Shown here: in pieces, positions 42,288-51,536 of the stretch
Position numbering within the stretch: position 1 is the first letter of the stretch
How the letters are laid out: every line of letters starts with the position of its first letter
Source of the DNA: Pseudomonas putida NBRC 14164
GTDB taxonomy: Bacteria; Pseudomonadota; Gammaproteobacteria; Pseudomonadales; Pseudomonadaceae
Length of the DNA: 64,000 bases
Assembly: GCF_000412675.1 (NCBI RefSeq)
Contig: NC_021505.1
Coordinates: 6,008,501 to 6,072,500 of the forward strand
Reading direction: 5' to 3'
The notes under the pieces: model-generated
The model's database searches: none
What the model was told of the DNA's origin: nothing
What the model saw: only the letters and a program-made list of their open reading frames with translations
Made by a program: the position numbers and the translations under genes

Positions 42288-42968
42288 CTAAGCCACAATC
42301 CACCCATTCTCGACCATCGACAACGGCTCCCCGTCGCCGATGATGATGTGGTCCAGCACCCGCACGTCGATCAACGCCAACCCCCGCTTCAGCGACAAGG
42401 TCAGATGCACATCGTCCTGGCTCGGCTCGTTGTTGCCTGAAGGGTGGTTGTGGCACAGGATCATCGCCGCCGCGTTGTGCAGCAGTGCCCGGCGCACTAC
42501 CTCCCGTGGGTAGACACTGGCCCGGTCTATCGTGCCCCTGAACAGGATCTCAAACGCCAATGGGCGGTGCTTGGTATCCAGAAACAGGCAACCGAACACC
42601 TCACTGATCTCATGGCGCAACATGGCCTTGAGATAGCGCCGCACCGCCGCTGGTCCCTCTAGCGCCGGTGCGCGCTCGAGGTTCTCATCCAGATAACGCC
42701 GACCAATCTCCAACAGCGCCTGTAACTGTGCGTATTTCACAGTGCCAATGCCCGGCTCGCGCAGCACCGCTTCGCGTTCGGCCTCAAGAAACTGCCTCAG
42801 CCCGCCAAAACGCACCAGCAGCCCTCGCGCAAGGTCCAGCACATTGCGCCCGGCAACCCCCGAGCCCAGCAATACGGCGAGCAACTCTGCATCCGAGAGC
42901 GCAGCAGCCCCGCGCAGCAGCAACTTCTCCCGCGGCCGTTCTTGCGCCGGCCATTCCCTGATATTCAT
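42288..42968 (-). CDS. radC: RadC-family JAB/MPN protein
   Basis: 226 residues. N-terminal helix-hairpin-helix region and the JAMM metal motif HNHPSGNNEPSQDD near residue 174. RadC was once thought to be a repair protein; its true role is unclear. Start at ATG 42968. Divergent from coaBC as in most gamma-proteobacteria. Confidence 0.96.
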   Translation of the reverse strand: MNIREWPAQERPREKLLLRGAAALSDAELLAVLLGSGVAGRNVLDLARGLLVRFGGLRQFLEAEREAVLREPGIGTVKYAQLQALLEIGRRYLDENLERAPALEGPAAVRRYLKAMLRHEISEVFGCLFLDTKHRPLAFEILFRGTIDRASVYPREVVRRALLHNAAAMILCHNHPSGNNEPSQDDVHLTLSLKRGLALIDVRVLDHIIIGDGEPLSMVENGWIVA

Positions 42969-43096
42969 CCCCGCCCCCTGCCCTTGCTGCGGCCCATTTC
43001 GACCCTGTGTTAATCTATTTCGCCTCGTACATGCGACGTACTGCCGCAGGCAATTTCAAACGTCGCCGCCCGCTCTCACTGGAAAAAGGCAAGCCT

Positions 43097-44308
43097 ATGC
43101 AGCGGCTGTATCGCAAGCGCATCGTTCTCGGCGTGGGTGGCGGCATTGCCGCCTACAAAAGCGCCGAGCTGATCCGCCGTCTCCTGGAGCACGGCGCGCA
43201 GGTGCGCGTCGTCATGACCCGTGGTGGTGCCGAGTTCATCACCCCGCTGACCCTGCAGGCGCTGTCGGGCCACCCGGTGCACATGGACCTGCTTGACCCT
43301 GCCGCAGAAGCGGCCATGGGCCATATCGAACTGGCCAAGTGGGCCGACCTGGTGCTGATCGCCCCGGCCACGGCCGACCTCATGGCGCGCATGGCCCAAG
43401 GCATGGCCGACGACCTGCTGACCACGCTGGTGCTGGCCACTGACGCCACCGTCGCCGTAGCCCCGGCCATGAACCAGGCCATGTGGCGCGACCCGGCTAC
43501 CCAGGCCAACCTCGAACTGCTCAAGAGCCGTGGCATCCAGGTGTTCGGCCCGGCGTCCGGCAGCCAGGCCTGTGGCGACGTGGGCCTGGGCCGCATGCTC
43601 GAAGCCACCGACCTGGCCTGGTGCGCCGCAGAAAGCTTCAAGCGCCAGGCGCTGACCGGCAAGCACGTGCTGATCACCGCCGGCCCGACCCAGGAAAACA
43701 TCGACCCGGTGCGCTACATCACCAATCATAGCTCCGGCAAGATGGGCTTCGCCTTGGCCGAAGCGGCTGCCGAGGCCGGGGCTCGGGTCACCCTCGTTAC
43801 CGGCCCTGTGCACCTGCCAACCCCCGACCGGGTCAGCCGCATCGACGTGGTCAGCGCGCGGGACATGCTCGCGGCCTGTGAAGCGGCCATGCCGTGCGAC
43901 CTGTTCATCGCCTCGGCGGCGGTTGCGGACTACCGCCCGGAGGTCGTTGCCACGCAAAAGTTGAAGAAAGATCCTACGACCGGCGACGGCATGCTGCTGC
44001 AGATGGTGCGCAATCCCGATATCCTTGCCACCATTGCTGGCCGCAGCGACCGCCCGTTCAGCGTCGGCTTCGCCGCCGAAACCGAACACCTGCTCGATTA
44101 CGCCACGCGCAAGCTCAAGGACAAGAACCTCGACCTGATCGTCGCCAATGATGTGGCCAACCCCAGCATCGGCTTCAACAGCGAAGAAAACGCCTTGACC
44201 GTGATCGACCGCCAGCAGCACCAGACCCTCTTCGCGCAGACCAGCAAGGGCAAGATCGCCCGGCAACTGGTCGCCTTCATCGCCGATCGGCTCAATCAGG
44301 TTCAATAA
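43097..44308 (+). CDS. coaBC: Bifunctional phosphopantothenoylcysteine decarboxylase / phosphopantothenate-cysteine ligase
   Basis: 403 residues. N-terminal flavoprotein domain (GGGIAAYKSAELIRRL, APAMNQAMW) does the decarboxylation; C-terminal ligase domain (ITAGPTQENIDPVRYI, SSGKMGFALAEA) joins cysteine to phosphopantothenate using CTP. Two steps of coenzyme A synthesis. Start ATG 43097 after GGAAAAAGGC. dut follows with 5 bases between, same operon. Confidence 0.97.
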   Translation: MQRLYRKRIVLGVGGGIAAYKSAELIRRLLEHGAQVRVVMTRGGAEFITPLTLQALSGHPVHMDLLDPAAEAAMGHIELAKWADLVLIAPATADLMARMAQGMADDLLTTLVLATDATVAVAPAMNQAMWRDPATQANLELLKSRGIQVFGPASGSQACGDVGLGRMLEATDLAWCAAESFKRQALTGKHVLITAGPTQENIDPVRYITNHSSGKMGFALAEAAAEAGARVTLVTGPVHLPTPDRVSRIDVVSARDMLAACEAAMPCDLFIASAAVADYRPEVVATQKLKKDPTTGDGMLLQMVRNPDILATIAGRSDRPFSVGFAAETEHLLDYATRKLKDKNLDLIVANDVANPSIGFNSEENALTVIDRQQHQTLFAQTSKGKIARQLVAFIADRLNQVQ

Positions 44309-44313
44309 GTTAC

Positions 44314-44769
44314 ATGCACGCTCTTCAAGCCAAGATCCTCGACCCACGCCTGGGTACCGAATTCCCCCTGCCGGCCTACGCCACCCCCGGCTCCGCCGGC
44401 CTGGACCTGCGCGCCCTGCTCAAGGAGGACACCGTCCTCGAGCCAGGCCAGACCCTGCTGATCCCTACCGGCCTGTCGATCTACATCGGCGACCCGGGCC
44501 TGGCGGCGATGATCCTGCCGCGCTCGGGCCTGGGCCATAAGCACGGCATCGTGCTGGGCAACCTGGTCGGCCTGATCGACTCGGACTACCAAGGCGAGCT
44601 GATGGTGTCGTGCTGGAACCGTGGCAATACGCCGTTCACCATCGCGGTTGGCGAACGTATCGCCCAGCTGGTGCTGGTCCCGGTGGTACAGGCCCACTTC
44701 AACATCGTCGAAGCGTTCGATGAAAGCCAGCGTGGCGCTGGCGGCTTCGGTCACTCTGGCAGCCACTGA
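44314..44769 (+). CDS. dut: Deoxyuridine 5'-triphosphate nucleotidohydrolase
   Basis: 151 residues, trimeric dUTPase. The five motifs are present, including GSAGLDLRA, RSGLGHKHGIVLGN, GLIDSDYQGEL and the flexible C-terminal RGAGGFGHSG. It removes dUTP and supplies dUMP for dTMP. Translated directly after coaBC. Confidence 0.98.
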   Translation: MHALQAKILDPRLGTEFPLPAYATPGSAGLDLRALLKEDTVLEPGQTLLIPTGLSIYIGDPGLAAMILPRSGLGHKHGIVLGNLVGLIDSDYQGELMVSCWNRGNTPFTIAVGERIAQLVLVPVVQAHFNIVEAFDESQRGAGGFGHSGSH

Positions 44770-44880
44770 GCCGGCAAATGACCGTTCAGGCCAAGGATGG
44801 CGAACTCTCTGGCGAAAGCACCGTCCAAGCGTTCAGTTTGCGCCTGCCCAGACAGCCTTTGACTAATGGAGCTTCCAGAG

Positions 44881-46281
44881 ATGAACGATATGGCCCACCT
44901 GGTCCCCGCCGCACTACCCGACAGCATTTTCCGCGCGTATGACATCCGCGGCGTGGTCGGCAAAACCCTCCACGCCGAAACCGCCTACTGGATCGGCCGC
45001 GCCATCGGCGCGCAGAGCCTGGCCCAGGGTGAACCGCAGGTTTCTGTAGGCCGCGATGGCCGCCTGTCGGGCCCAATGCTGGTCGAACAGCTGATCAAGG
45101 GCCTGGTCGACGCCGGTTGCCAGGTCAGCGACGTCGGCCTGGTGCCCACCCCGGCGCTGTACTACGCGGCCAACGTGCTGGCCGGCAAGTCGGGCGTGAT
45201 GCTGACCGGCAGCCACAACCCGTCAGACTACAACGGTTTCAAGATCGTCATCGCCGGCGACACCCTGGCCAATGAACAGATCCAGGCCCTGCTGAGCCGC
45301 CTGAAAACCAACGACCTGACCTTGGCCGAAGGCCGCGTGGAAAAAGTCGAAATCCTGGAGCGTTATTTCCAGCAGATCGTCAGCGACGTGAAACTGGCCA
45401 AAAAACTCAAAGTAGTGGTGGACTGCGGCAACGGCGCTGCCGGCGTGGTCGCGCCGCAGCTGATCGAAGCCCTGGGCTGTGAAGTGATCCCGCTGTTCTG
45501 CGAGGTCGACGGCAACTTCCCCAACCACCACCCGGACCCGGGCAAGCCGGAAAACCTCGAAGACCTGATCGCCAAGGTCAAGGAGACCGGTGCCGACATC
45601 GGCCTGGCCTTCGACGGTGACGGCGACCGCGTCGGCGTGGTGACCAACACCGGCAGCATCGTCTACCCGGACCGCCTGCTGATGCTGTTTGCCCAGGACG
45701 TGCTGGCACGCAACCCGGGCGCCGAGATCATCTTCGACGTCAAATGCACCCGTCGCCTGACCCCGCTGATCGAACAGCACGGCGGCCGCGCACTGATGTG
45801 GAAGACCGGCCATTCGTTGATCAAGAAGAAGATGAAACAGACCGGTTCGCTGCTGGCCGGCGAAATGAGCGGTCACATCTTCATCAAGGAACGCTGGTAC
45901 GGTTTCGATGATGGTATCTACAGCGCTGCGCGCCTGCTGGAGATCCTCAGCAAGGCCGGGCAGAGCGCCGAAAACCTGTTTGCCGCCTTCCCGAACGATA
46001 TTTCCACGCCGGAAATCAATATTGATGTGACCGACGAGGGTAAATTCAGCATCATTGATGCACTGCAACGCGACGCCGACTGGGGCGCAGCCAGCCTGAC
46101 CACCATCGACGGTGTGCGGGTCGACTATCCCCACGGCTGGGGCCTGGTTCGCGCCTCCAACACCACCCCGGTGCTGGTGCTGCGCTTCGAGGCCGATAGC
46201 GACGCCGAGTTGCAACGTATCAAGGACGTTTTCCGTACCCAGTTGCTGCGGGTTGAGCCTGAGCTGCAACTGCCGTTCTGA
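44881..46281 (+). CDS. algC: Phosphomannomutase/phosphoglucomutase AlgC
   Basis: 466 residues. The phosphoserine motif TGSHNPSDYNG is near residue 108 and the metal loop FDGDGDR near 245. AlgC interconverts mannose-6-P/mannose-1-P and glucose-6-P/glucose-1-P for alginate, LPS and rhamnolipid precursors. ATG 44881 (MNDMAHLV) is used because GGAG lies 9 bases upstream; a slightly longer frame begins at 44866. Co-directional with dut and argB. Confidence 0.97.
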   Translation: MNDMAHLVPAALPDSIFRAYDIRGVVGKTLHAETAYWIGRAIGAQSLAQGEPQVSVGRDGRLSGPMLVEQLIKGLVDAGCQVSDVGLVPTPALYYAANVLAGKSGVMLTGSHNPSDYNGFKIVIAGDTLANEQIQALLSRLKTNDLTLAEGRVEKVEILERYFQQIVSDVKLAKKLKVVVDCGNGAAGVVAPQLIEALGCEVIPLFCEVDGNFPNHHPDPGKPENLEDLIAKVKETGADIGLAFDGDGDRVGVVTNTGSIVYPDRLLMLFAQDVLARNPGAEIIFDVKCTRRLTPLIEQHGGRALMWKTGHSLIKKKMKQTGSLLAGEMSGHIFIKERWYGFDDGIYSAARLLEILSKAGQSAENLFAAFPNDISTPEINIDVTDEGKFSIIDALQRDADWGAASLTTIDGVRVDYPHGWGLVRASNTTPVLVLRFEADSDAELQRIKDVFRTQLLRVEPELQLPF

Positions 46282-46311
46282 CCGACTATCTGTTCCTTAC
46301 AGGAGCCCTGC

Positions 46312-47217
46312 ATGACCCTCGATCGCGATGCCGCTTCCCATGTAGCCGAGGTTTTGTCCGAAGCACTGCCTTACATCCGCCGCTTTGTCGGCAAGACCCT
46401 GGTGATCAAGTACGGCGGCAACGCGATGGAAAGCGAGGAGCTGAAAACAGGCTTCGCCCGTGACATCGTGCTGATGAAGGCTGTGGGCATCAACCCGGTG
46501 GTGGTCCACGGTGGTGGCCCGCAGATCGGCGACCTGCTCAAGCGCCTGTCGATCGAAAGCCACTTCATCGACGGCATGCGTGTCACCGACTCGGCGACCA
46601 TGGACGTGGTGGAGATGGTGCTGGGTGGCCAGGTCAACAAGGACATCGTCAACCTGATCAACCGCCACGGCGGCAGCGCCATCGGCCTGACCGGCAAGGA
46701 CGCGGAGCTGATCCGCGCCCGCAAGCTGACCGTCAGCCGCCAGACGCCTGAGATGACCACCCCCGAAATCATCGACATCGGCCACGTGGGCGAAGTGGTG
46801 AGCGTGAACACCGACCTGCTGAACATGCTGGTGAAGGGTGACTTCATCCCGGTGATCGCGCCGATCGGCGTGGGCGCCAACGGTGAGTCATACAACATCA
46901 ACGCCGACCTGGTGGCGGGCAAGGTAGCCGAGGCGCTGAAAGCCGAGAAGCTGATGCTGCTGACCAACATCGCCGGCCTGATGGACAAGCAGGGCCAGGT
47001 ACTGACCGGCCTGACCACCGAGCAGGTCAACGAACTGATCGCCGACGGCACCATCTACGGCGGAATGCTGCCGAAGATCAAGTGCGCACTGGATGCGGTG
47101 CAGGGCGGCGTGAACAGCTCGCACATCATCGACGGCCGCGTACCGAACGCGGTGCTGTTGGAAATCTTCACCGACAGCGGCGTGGGTACCCTGATTACCA
47201 ATCGCAAGCCACGCTGA
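46312..47217 (+). CDS. argB: Acetylglutamate kinase
   Basis: 301 residues. KYGGNAM and VHGGGPQI are the amino-acid-kinase signatures. Phosphorylates N-acetylglutamate, the second step of arginine synthesis; in Pseudomonas usually feedback-inhibited by arginine. Ribosome site AGGAG 7 bases upstream. 30 bases after algC. Confidence 0.98.
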   Translation: MTLDRDAASHVAEVLSEALPYIRRFVGKTLVIKYGGNAMESEELKTGFARDIVLMKAVGINPVVVHGGGPQIGDLLKRLSIESHFIDGMRVTDSATMDVVEMVLGGQVNKDIVNLINRHGGSAIGLTGKDAELIRARKLTVSRQTPEMTTPEIIDIGHVGEVVSVNTDLLNMLVKGDFIPVIAPIGVGANGESYNINADLVAGKVAEALKAEKLMLLTNIAGLMDKQGQVLTGLTTEQVNELIADGTIYGGMLPKIKCALDAVQGGVNSSHIIDGRVPNAVLLEIFTDSGVGTLITNRKPR

Positions 47218-47224
47218 TCGTTGA

Positions 47225-47327
47225 CCTGTCCCGGCCTCATCGCCGGCAAGCCAGCTCCCACAGGATCTTCATCGCGCTCAAAGGCAGCGCGGTACCTGTG
47301 GGAGCGGGCAAGCCCGCGAAGAGGCAG
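47225..47327. repeat. Hybrid REP pair: one GCCGGC-class arm and one CGGGC-class arm
   Basis: The left arm (ATCGCCGGCAAGCCAGCTCC) belongs to the class at 23291 and 37603; the right arm (GGGAGCGGGCAAGCCCGCGA) belongs to the main class. The arms pair only through the shared GGGAGC/GCTCCC ends. Confidence 0.75.
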
Positions 47328-47340
47328 GAACTGGCGGCAC

Positions 47341-47376
47341 AAAAAAAGGCGACCTTCACACGAAGGTCGCCTTTTT
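47341..47376. terminator. Bidirectional terminator between argB and pyrE
   Basis: Perfect 10-base-pair stem GGCGACCTTC/GAAGGTCGCC with A7 before and T5 after, between convergent genes. Confidence 0.95.
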
Positions 47377-47392
47377 ATTTACCCGGCCAGGA

Positions 47393-48034
47393 TCAGATCC
47401 CGTACTGCGCCCGGTAAGCCTCGACAGCCGGCAGATGCTGCTTGAGCTGTGGGTCATCGGCCAGGAACTCCAGCACCTGGGTCAGCGAAACGATGCTGAC
47501 CACCGGGATACCGAAGTCGCGTTCCACTTCCTGGATCGCCGACAGTTCGCCATTGCCACGCTCTTCGCGGTTCAGCGCGATCAGCACGCCAGCGGCCTTG
47601 GCCTGCTGGGCGTTGATGATCTGCATGACCTCGCGGATAGCGGTACCGGCGGTGATCACGTCGTCGATGATCAGCACATCACCGGCCAGCGGCGCGCCGA
47701 CCAGGCTGCCGCCTTCGCCGTGGTCCTTGGCTTCCTTGCGGTTGAAGCACCATGGCACGTCGAGCTGATGTTGATCGGCAAGGGCCACGGCAGTGGTCGC
47801 CGCCAGAGGGATACCCTTGTAGGCCGGGCCGAACAGCACGTCGAACGGGATCTTGCTGTCGACGATGGCTGCGGCATAGCACCGCCCCAGCTCGGCCAAT
47901 GCAGAACCGGTGTTGAACAGGCCGGCATTGAAGAAATACGGGCTGGTACGCCCCGATTTCAGGGTGAATTCACCGAAACGCAGTACCCCGCGATCGATGG
48001 CAAAACGGATAAAGTCGCGCTGATACGGCTGCAT
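47393..48034 (-). CDS. pyrE: Orotate phosphoribosyltransferase
   Basis: 213 residues. PRPP-binding motif VLIIDDVITAGTAIRE. Joins orotate to PRPP to give OMP in pyrimidine synthesis. Start ATG 48034. Divergent from crc across an 80-base gap that holds a 12-base palindrome. Confidence 0.97.
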   Translation of the reverse strand: MQPYQRDFIRFAIDRGVLRFGEFTLKSGRTSPYFFNAGLFNTGSALAELGRCYAAAIVDSKIPFDVLFGPAYKGIPLAATTAVALADQHQLDVPWCFNRKEAKDHGEGGSLVGAPLAGDVLIIDDVITAGTAIREVMQIINAQQAKAAGVLIALNREERGNGELSAIQEVERDFGIPVVSIVSLTQVLEFLADDPQLKQHLPAVEAYRAQYGI

Positions 48035-48055
48035 GAATAGTCCCGGACACCACGG

Positions 48056-48087
48056 ATTTAGCTAAATGGGTTGAGCTCGGGTATCAT
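48056..48087 (+). promoter_or_regulatory. pyrE-crc intergenic palindrome and possible crc promoter
   Basis: ATTTAGCTAAAT (48056-48067) is a perfect palindrome. TTAGCT (48058-48063) and TATCAT (48082-48087) are 18 bases apart and could be the crc promoter, with the -35 inside the palindrome. Confidence 0.4.
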
Positions 48088-48114
48088 ACACGCACGAGAT
48101 TTTTGGGGCCATTT

Positions 48115-48894
48115 ATGCGGATCATCAGTGTGAACGTAAATGGCATTCAGGCTGCGGCCGAGCGTGGTTTGCTCAGCTGGCTACAAGCCCAGAATGCCGA
48201 CGTCATCTGCCTTCAGGATACCCGCGCCTCGGCCTTTGAACTCGATGACCCAGCTTTCCAGCTCGATGGCTATTTCCTTTATGCCTGCGACGCGGAGGTG
48301 CCTGCCCAAGGTGGTGTGGCCCTTTACTCGCGCATGCAGCCCAAGGCAGTCATCACCGGCCTGGGCTTCGAGACAGCCGACCGCTACGGGCGTTACCTGC
48401 AAGCAGATTTCGACAAAGTCAGTATTGCCAGCCTGCTGCTGCCTTCGGGCATGAACGGCGACGAAGACTTGAACCAGAAGTTCAAGTTGATGGACGACTT
48501 CGCCAAGTACCTGGACAAACAGCGTCGCAAACGTCGCGAATACATCTACTGCGGCTCGTTCTACGTGGCGCAGCAGAAGCTCGATATCAAGAACTGGCGT
48601 GACAGCCAGCAGTCGCCGGGCTTCCTGGCGCCGGAACGCGCCTGGATGGATGCGATCACCGGTGAGATGGGTTACGTCGATGCCCTGCGCGAAGTCAGCC
48701 GTGAAGGCGACCAGTACAGCTGGTGGCCGGACAACGAGCAGGCCGAGATGCTCAACCTGGGCTACCGGTTCGACTACCAGATCCTCACCCCGGGCCTGCG
48801 CCGCTTCGTGCGCAACGCCCGCCTGCCGCGTCAGCCGCGCTTCTCCCAGCATGCGCCGCTGATCGTGGACTATGACTGGACGTTGACCATCTGA
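48115..48894 (+). CDS. crc: Catabolite repression control protein Crc
   Basis: 259 residues from ATG 48115 (MRIISVNVNGIQAAAERG), the usual start and length; an in-frame ATG four codons earlier is less likely. Exonuclease-III-like fold without nuclease activity. Crc acts with Hfq on A-rich sites near ribosome-binding sites to block translation of catabolic genes when better carbon sources are present. Many genes in this window (lysine, alanine, polyamines) are the kind it controls. Confidence 0.98.
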   Translation: MRIISVNVNGIQAAAERGLLSWLQAQNADVICLQDTRASAFELDDPAFQLDGYFLYACDAEVPAQGGVALYSRMQPKAVITGLGFETADRYGRYLQADFDKVSIASLLLPSGMNGDEDLNQKFKLMDDFAKYLDKQRRKRREYIYCGSFYVAQQKLDIKNWRDSQQSPGFLAPERAWMDAITGEMGYVDALREVSREGDQYSWWPDNEQAEMLNLGYRFDYQILTPGLRRFVRNARLPRQPRFSQHAPLIVDYDWTLTI

Positions 48895-48908
48895 TTGCTG
48901 TTCAAACA

Positions 48909-48940
48909 CGAAAAAGCCGACATTGATGTCGGCTTTTTCG
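48909..48940. terminator. Bidirectional terminator between crc and rph
   Basis: Stem AAAAAGCCGACA/TGTCGGCTTTTT with a 4-base loop, between convergent genes. Confidence 0.93.
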
Positions 48941-48955
48941 TATCTACAGGAACAG

Positions 48956-49678
48956 TCAGTCAGCCAGAGCAGCCTGCTGCAGCTCGAAGATATCGTTCAT
49001 GCCCTTCTGCGCCAGGGCGAGCATGGCGTTGAAGTCTTCCGGCTGGAACGGCGCACCTTCGGCGGTGCCCTGCACTTCGATGAAGCCACCGGCGCTGGTC
49101 ATCACCACGTTCAGGTCGGTTTCGGCAGCGGAGTCTTCCGGGTAGTCCAGGTCGAGCACGGCTTCGCCCTGGTACATGCCTACCGACACGGCAGCAATCA
49201 TGTGCTTGAGCGGGTTGCCGCCCTTCAGGCCGCCGCGCTTCTTGATCACCGCCAAGGCGTCGCACAGGGCGACCATGGCGCCGGTGATGGACGCAGTACG
49301 GGTGCCGCCATCGGCCTGGATCACGTCGCAGTCGACATACAGGGTGATGTCACCCAGCTTGCTCATGTCCAGCGCGGCGCGCAGCGAACGGCCGATCAGG
49401 CGCTGGATTTCGAGGGTGCGGCCACCCTGCTTGCCACGGCTGGCTTCGCGCTGGTTACGCTCACCGGTGGAGCGCGGCAGCATGCCGTACTCGGCGGTCA
49501 GCCAACCTTGGCCCTGGCCTTTGAGGAAACGAGGGACACCGTTTTCCACGCTGACCGTGCAGATGACCTTGGTGTCACCGAACTCGACCAGTACCGACCC
49601 TTCGGCGTGCTTGGTGTAGTTGCGGGTGATGCGGATCGAGCGGAGCTGATCGGCGGCGCGACCACTTGGACGTTTCAT
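48956..49678 (-). CDS. rph: Ribonuclease PH
   Basis: 240 residues from ATG 49678 (MKRPSGRAADQLRSI). Full PH domain with GMLPRSTGERNQRE and the phosphate-binding CDVIQADGGTRTASI. Trims tRNA 3' ends phosphorolytically. The longer frame upstream reaches the promoter region and is not used. Divergent from yicC. Confidence 0.97.
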   Translation of the reverse strand: MKRPSGRAADQLRSIRITRNYTKHAEGSVLVEFGDTKVICTVSVENGVPRFLKGQGQGWLTAEYGMLPRSTGERNQREASRGKQGGRTLEIQRLIGRSLRAALDMSKLGDITLYVDCDVIQADGGTRTASITGAMVALCDALAVIKKRGGLKGGNPLKHMIAAVSVGMYQGEAVLDLDYPEDSAAETDLNVVMTSAGGFIEVQGTAEGAPFQPEDFNAMLALAQKGMNDIFELQQAALAD

Positions 49679-49818
49679 CTGGGATACCTGTACTGGGACT
49701 TTGAATCTGCCGAGCATTATAGAGCCCGCAGCGCGGGGAAGACATGCCTATTGTCGCGCCCGACACAGCCCGTCGCCTTTTCCGACTGCCATGGCCACCC
49801 CTCTGTAACATAGGCGGA

Positions 49819-49848
49819 TTGGGCGCCGAGGTCCCACTGCGCTACAAT
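49819..49848 (+). promoter_or_regulatory. Promoter of yicC-gmk
   Basis: TTGGGC (49819-49824) and TACAAT (49843-49848) are 18 bases apart, 58 bases before the yicC start. Confidence 0.5.
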
Positions 49849-49906
49849 CCTGCGCCTTGCAGCCGAGAGGCTCCCACCGTTCATTCATCTACGCGAGGTA
49901 CTCCCC

Positions 49907-50770
49907 ATGGTGCACAGCATGACCGCTTTTGCTCGTGTCGAGCGCGCCGGCAGCCAAGGCACCCTGATCTGGGAGCTGCGTTCGGTCAACCACCGTTACC
50001 TGGAACCCCACCTGCGCCTGCCCGAGGCCCTGCGCGACCTTGAAGGTGCCGTGCGTGAAGGCCTGCGCCAGGGCCTTTCGCGGGGCAAGGTGGAATGTAC
50101 CCTGCGCCTCAATGAAGACAGCAACGGCAAGCCGCTGAAGGTAGACCGCGAGCGCGCGGCACAGCTGGTCGCAGCCGCCGAGGAAGTGGCCGGCCTGATC
50201 AAGCAGCCGGCACCGCTGAACCCGCTGGAAGTGCTGTCGTGGCCGGGTGTGCTGGTGGCCGACACCAGTGATCCACAGGCGCTGAACGCCGAAGCCATGG
50301 CCCTGTTCGACGAAGCACTGGCCGAACTCAAGGCCGGCCGCCAGCGCGAAGGCCAGGAATTGGCCCGGCTGATCAACGAGCGCCTGGACAACATGACCAG
50401 CGAAGTCACCACCCTGCGCGCCCTGGTGCCGCAGATGCTGGCGGCGCAGCGGCAGAAGATTCTCGACCGTTTCGGCGACATGCAGGCCGAACTCGACCCG
50501 CAGCGCCTGGAGCAGGAAATGGTGATGCTGGCCCAGAAGAGCGACGTGGCCGAGGAGCTCGACCGCCTCAGCACCCACGTCACCGAAGTGCGCCGCGTGC
50601 TCAAGGGTGGTGGCGCCGCCGGCCGACGCCTGGACTTCCTGATGCAGGAACTCAACCGCGAAGCCAACACCCTCGGCTCCAAGGCCTTCGACCCACGTAG
50701 CACGCAAGCGGCGGTCAACCTGAAGGTATTGATCGAACAGATGCGTGAACAAGTACAGAACATCGAGTAA
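49907..50770 (+). CDS. yicC: YicC-family endoribonuclease
   Basis: 287 residues: YicC N-terminal domain (MVHSMTAFARVE) and C-terminal DUF1732 (RRLDFLMQELNREANTLGSK). YicC homologues are RNases involved in small-RNA turnover and stationary-phase survival. Upstream of gmk by 13 bases, a conserved pair. Confidence 0.95.
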   Translation: MVHSMTAFARVERAGSQGTLIWELRSVNHRYLEPHLRLPEALRDLEGAVREGLRQGLSRGKVECTLRLNEDSNGKPLKVDRERAAQLVAAAEEVAGLIKQPAPLNPLEVLSWPGVLVADTSDPQALNAEAMALFDEALAELKAGRQREGQELARLINERLDNMTSEVTTLRALVPQMLAAQRQKILDRFGDMQAELDPQRLEQEMVMLAQKSDVAEELDRLSTHVTEVRRVLKGGGAAGRRLDFLMQELNREANTLGSKAFDPRSTQAAVNLKVLIEQMREQVQNIE

Positions 50771-50783
50771 GGCCAACCCGACC

Positions 50784-51404
50784 ATGAACCACAGCAGCGG
50801 CACCCTCTACATCGTTTCGGCCCCTTCGGGCGCCGGCAAGACCAGCCTGGTAACAGCCCTGACCAAGGACGACCAGCAAATCCGCGTCTCGGTCTCGCAC
50901 ACCACCCGCGCCATGCGCCCGGGCGAGGAACACGGGGTGAACTACCACTTCGTTGTCCACGAGGAGTTCAAGGCGCTGATCCAGCAAGGCGACTTCCTGG
51001 AGCATGCCGAAGTGTTCGGCAACTTCTACGGCACCTCGCGCAGTGCGCTGCAGCAGACCCTGGACCAGGGCTATGACCTGATCCTGGAGATCGACTGGCA
51101 AGGCGCCCAGCAGGTGCGCAAGCTGATGCCGCAGGCATTGTCGGTGTTCATCCTGCCGCCAAGCCAGGAAGCGCTGCGTCAGCGCCTGGACGGCCGCGGG
51201 CAGGACAGCGAAGAGATCATCGCCGGGCGCATGAAGGAAGCGGTCAGCGAGATGGTGCACTACGACGAGTATGACTACCTGATCATCAATGATGATTTCG
51301 ACGCGGCGCTGGAAGACTTGAAAGCGGTGTTCCGTTCGAACCGGCTGGTGCTGAAGAAACAGCAACAGCGCCACGGGTCTCTACTGAAGCAGTTGATCGG
51401 CTGA
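50784..51404 (+). CDS. gmk: Guanylate kinase
   Basis: 206 residues from ATG 50784. P-loop SAPSGAGKTSL and the GMP-binding SHTTRAMRPGE follow. Converts GMP to GDP. Co-transcribed with yicC. In most pseudomonads rpoZ follows at once; here the permease, puuD, puuA and a LysR gene lie between. Confidence 0.98.
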   Translation: MNHSSGTLYIVSAPSGAGKTSLVTALTKDDQQIRVSVSHTTRAMRPGEEHGVNYHFVVHEEFKALIQQGDFLEHAEVFGNFYGTSRSALQQTLDQGYDLILEIDWQGAQQVRKLMPQALSVFILPPSQEALRQRLDGRGQDSEEIIAGRMKEAVSEMVHYDEYDYLIINDDFDAALEDLKAVFRSNRLVLKKQQQRHGSLLKQLIG

Positions 51405-51410
51405 AAAACG

Positions 51411-51534
51411 ATTGGGGCTGCTTTGCAGCCCTTCGCGGGCACGCCCGCTCCCACAGGTTAGTCACCGCCCTGAGGCGTGCGCTGTACCTGTGGGAGCGGG
51501 CGTGCCCGCGAAGGGCCGCAGAGCGGCCCCAATT
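51411..51534. repeat. REP pair (BIME) between convergent genes
   Basis: Inverted REP copies (CGCGGGCACGCCCGCTCC and GGGAGCGGGCGTGCCCGCGA), with outer hairpins GGGGCTGCTTTGCAGCCC and GGGCCGCAGAGCGGCCC, between gmk and the permease. Confidence 0.85.
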
Positions 51535-51536
51535 AT

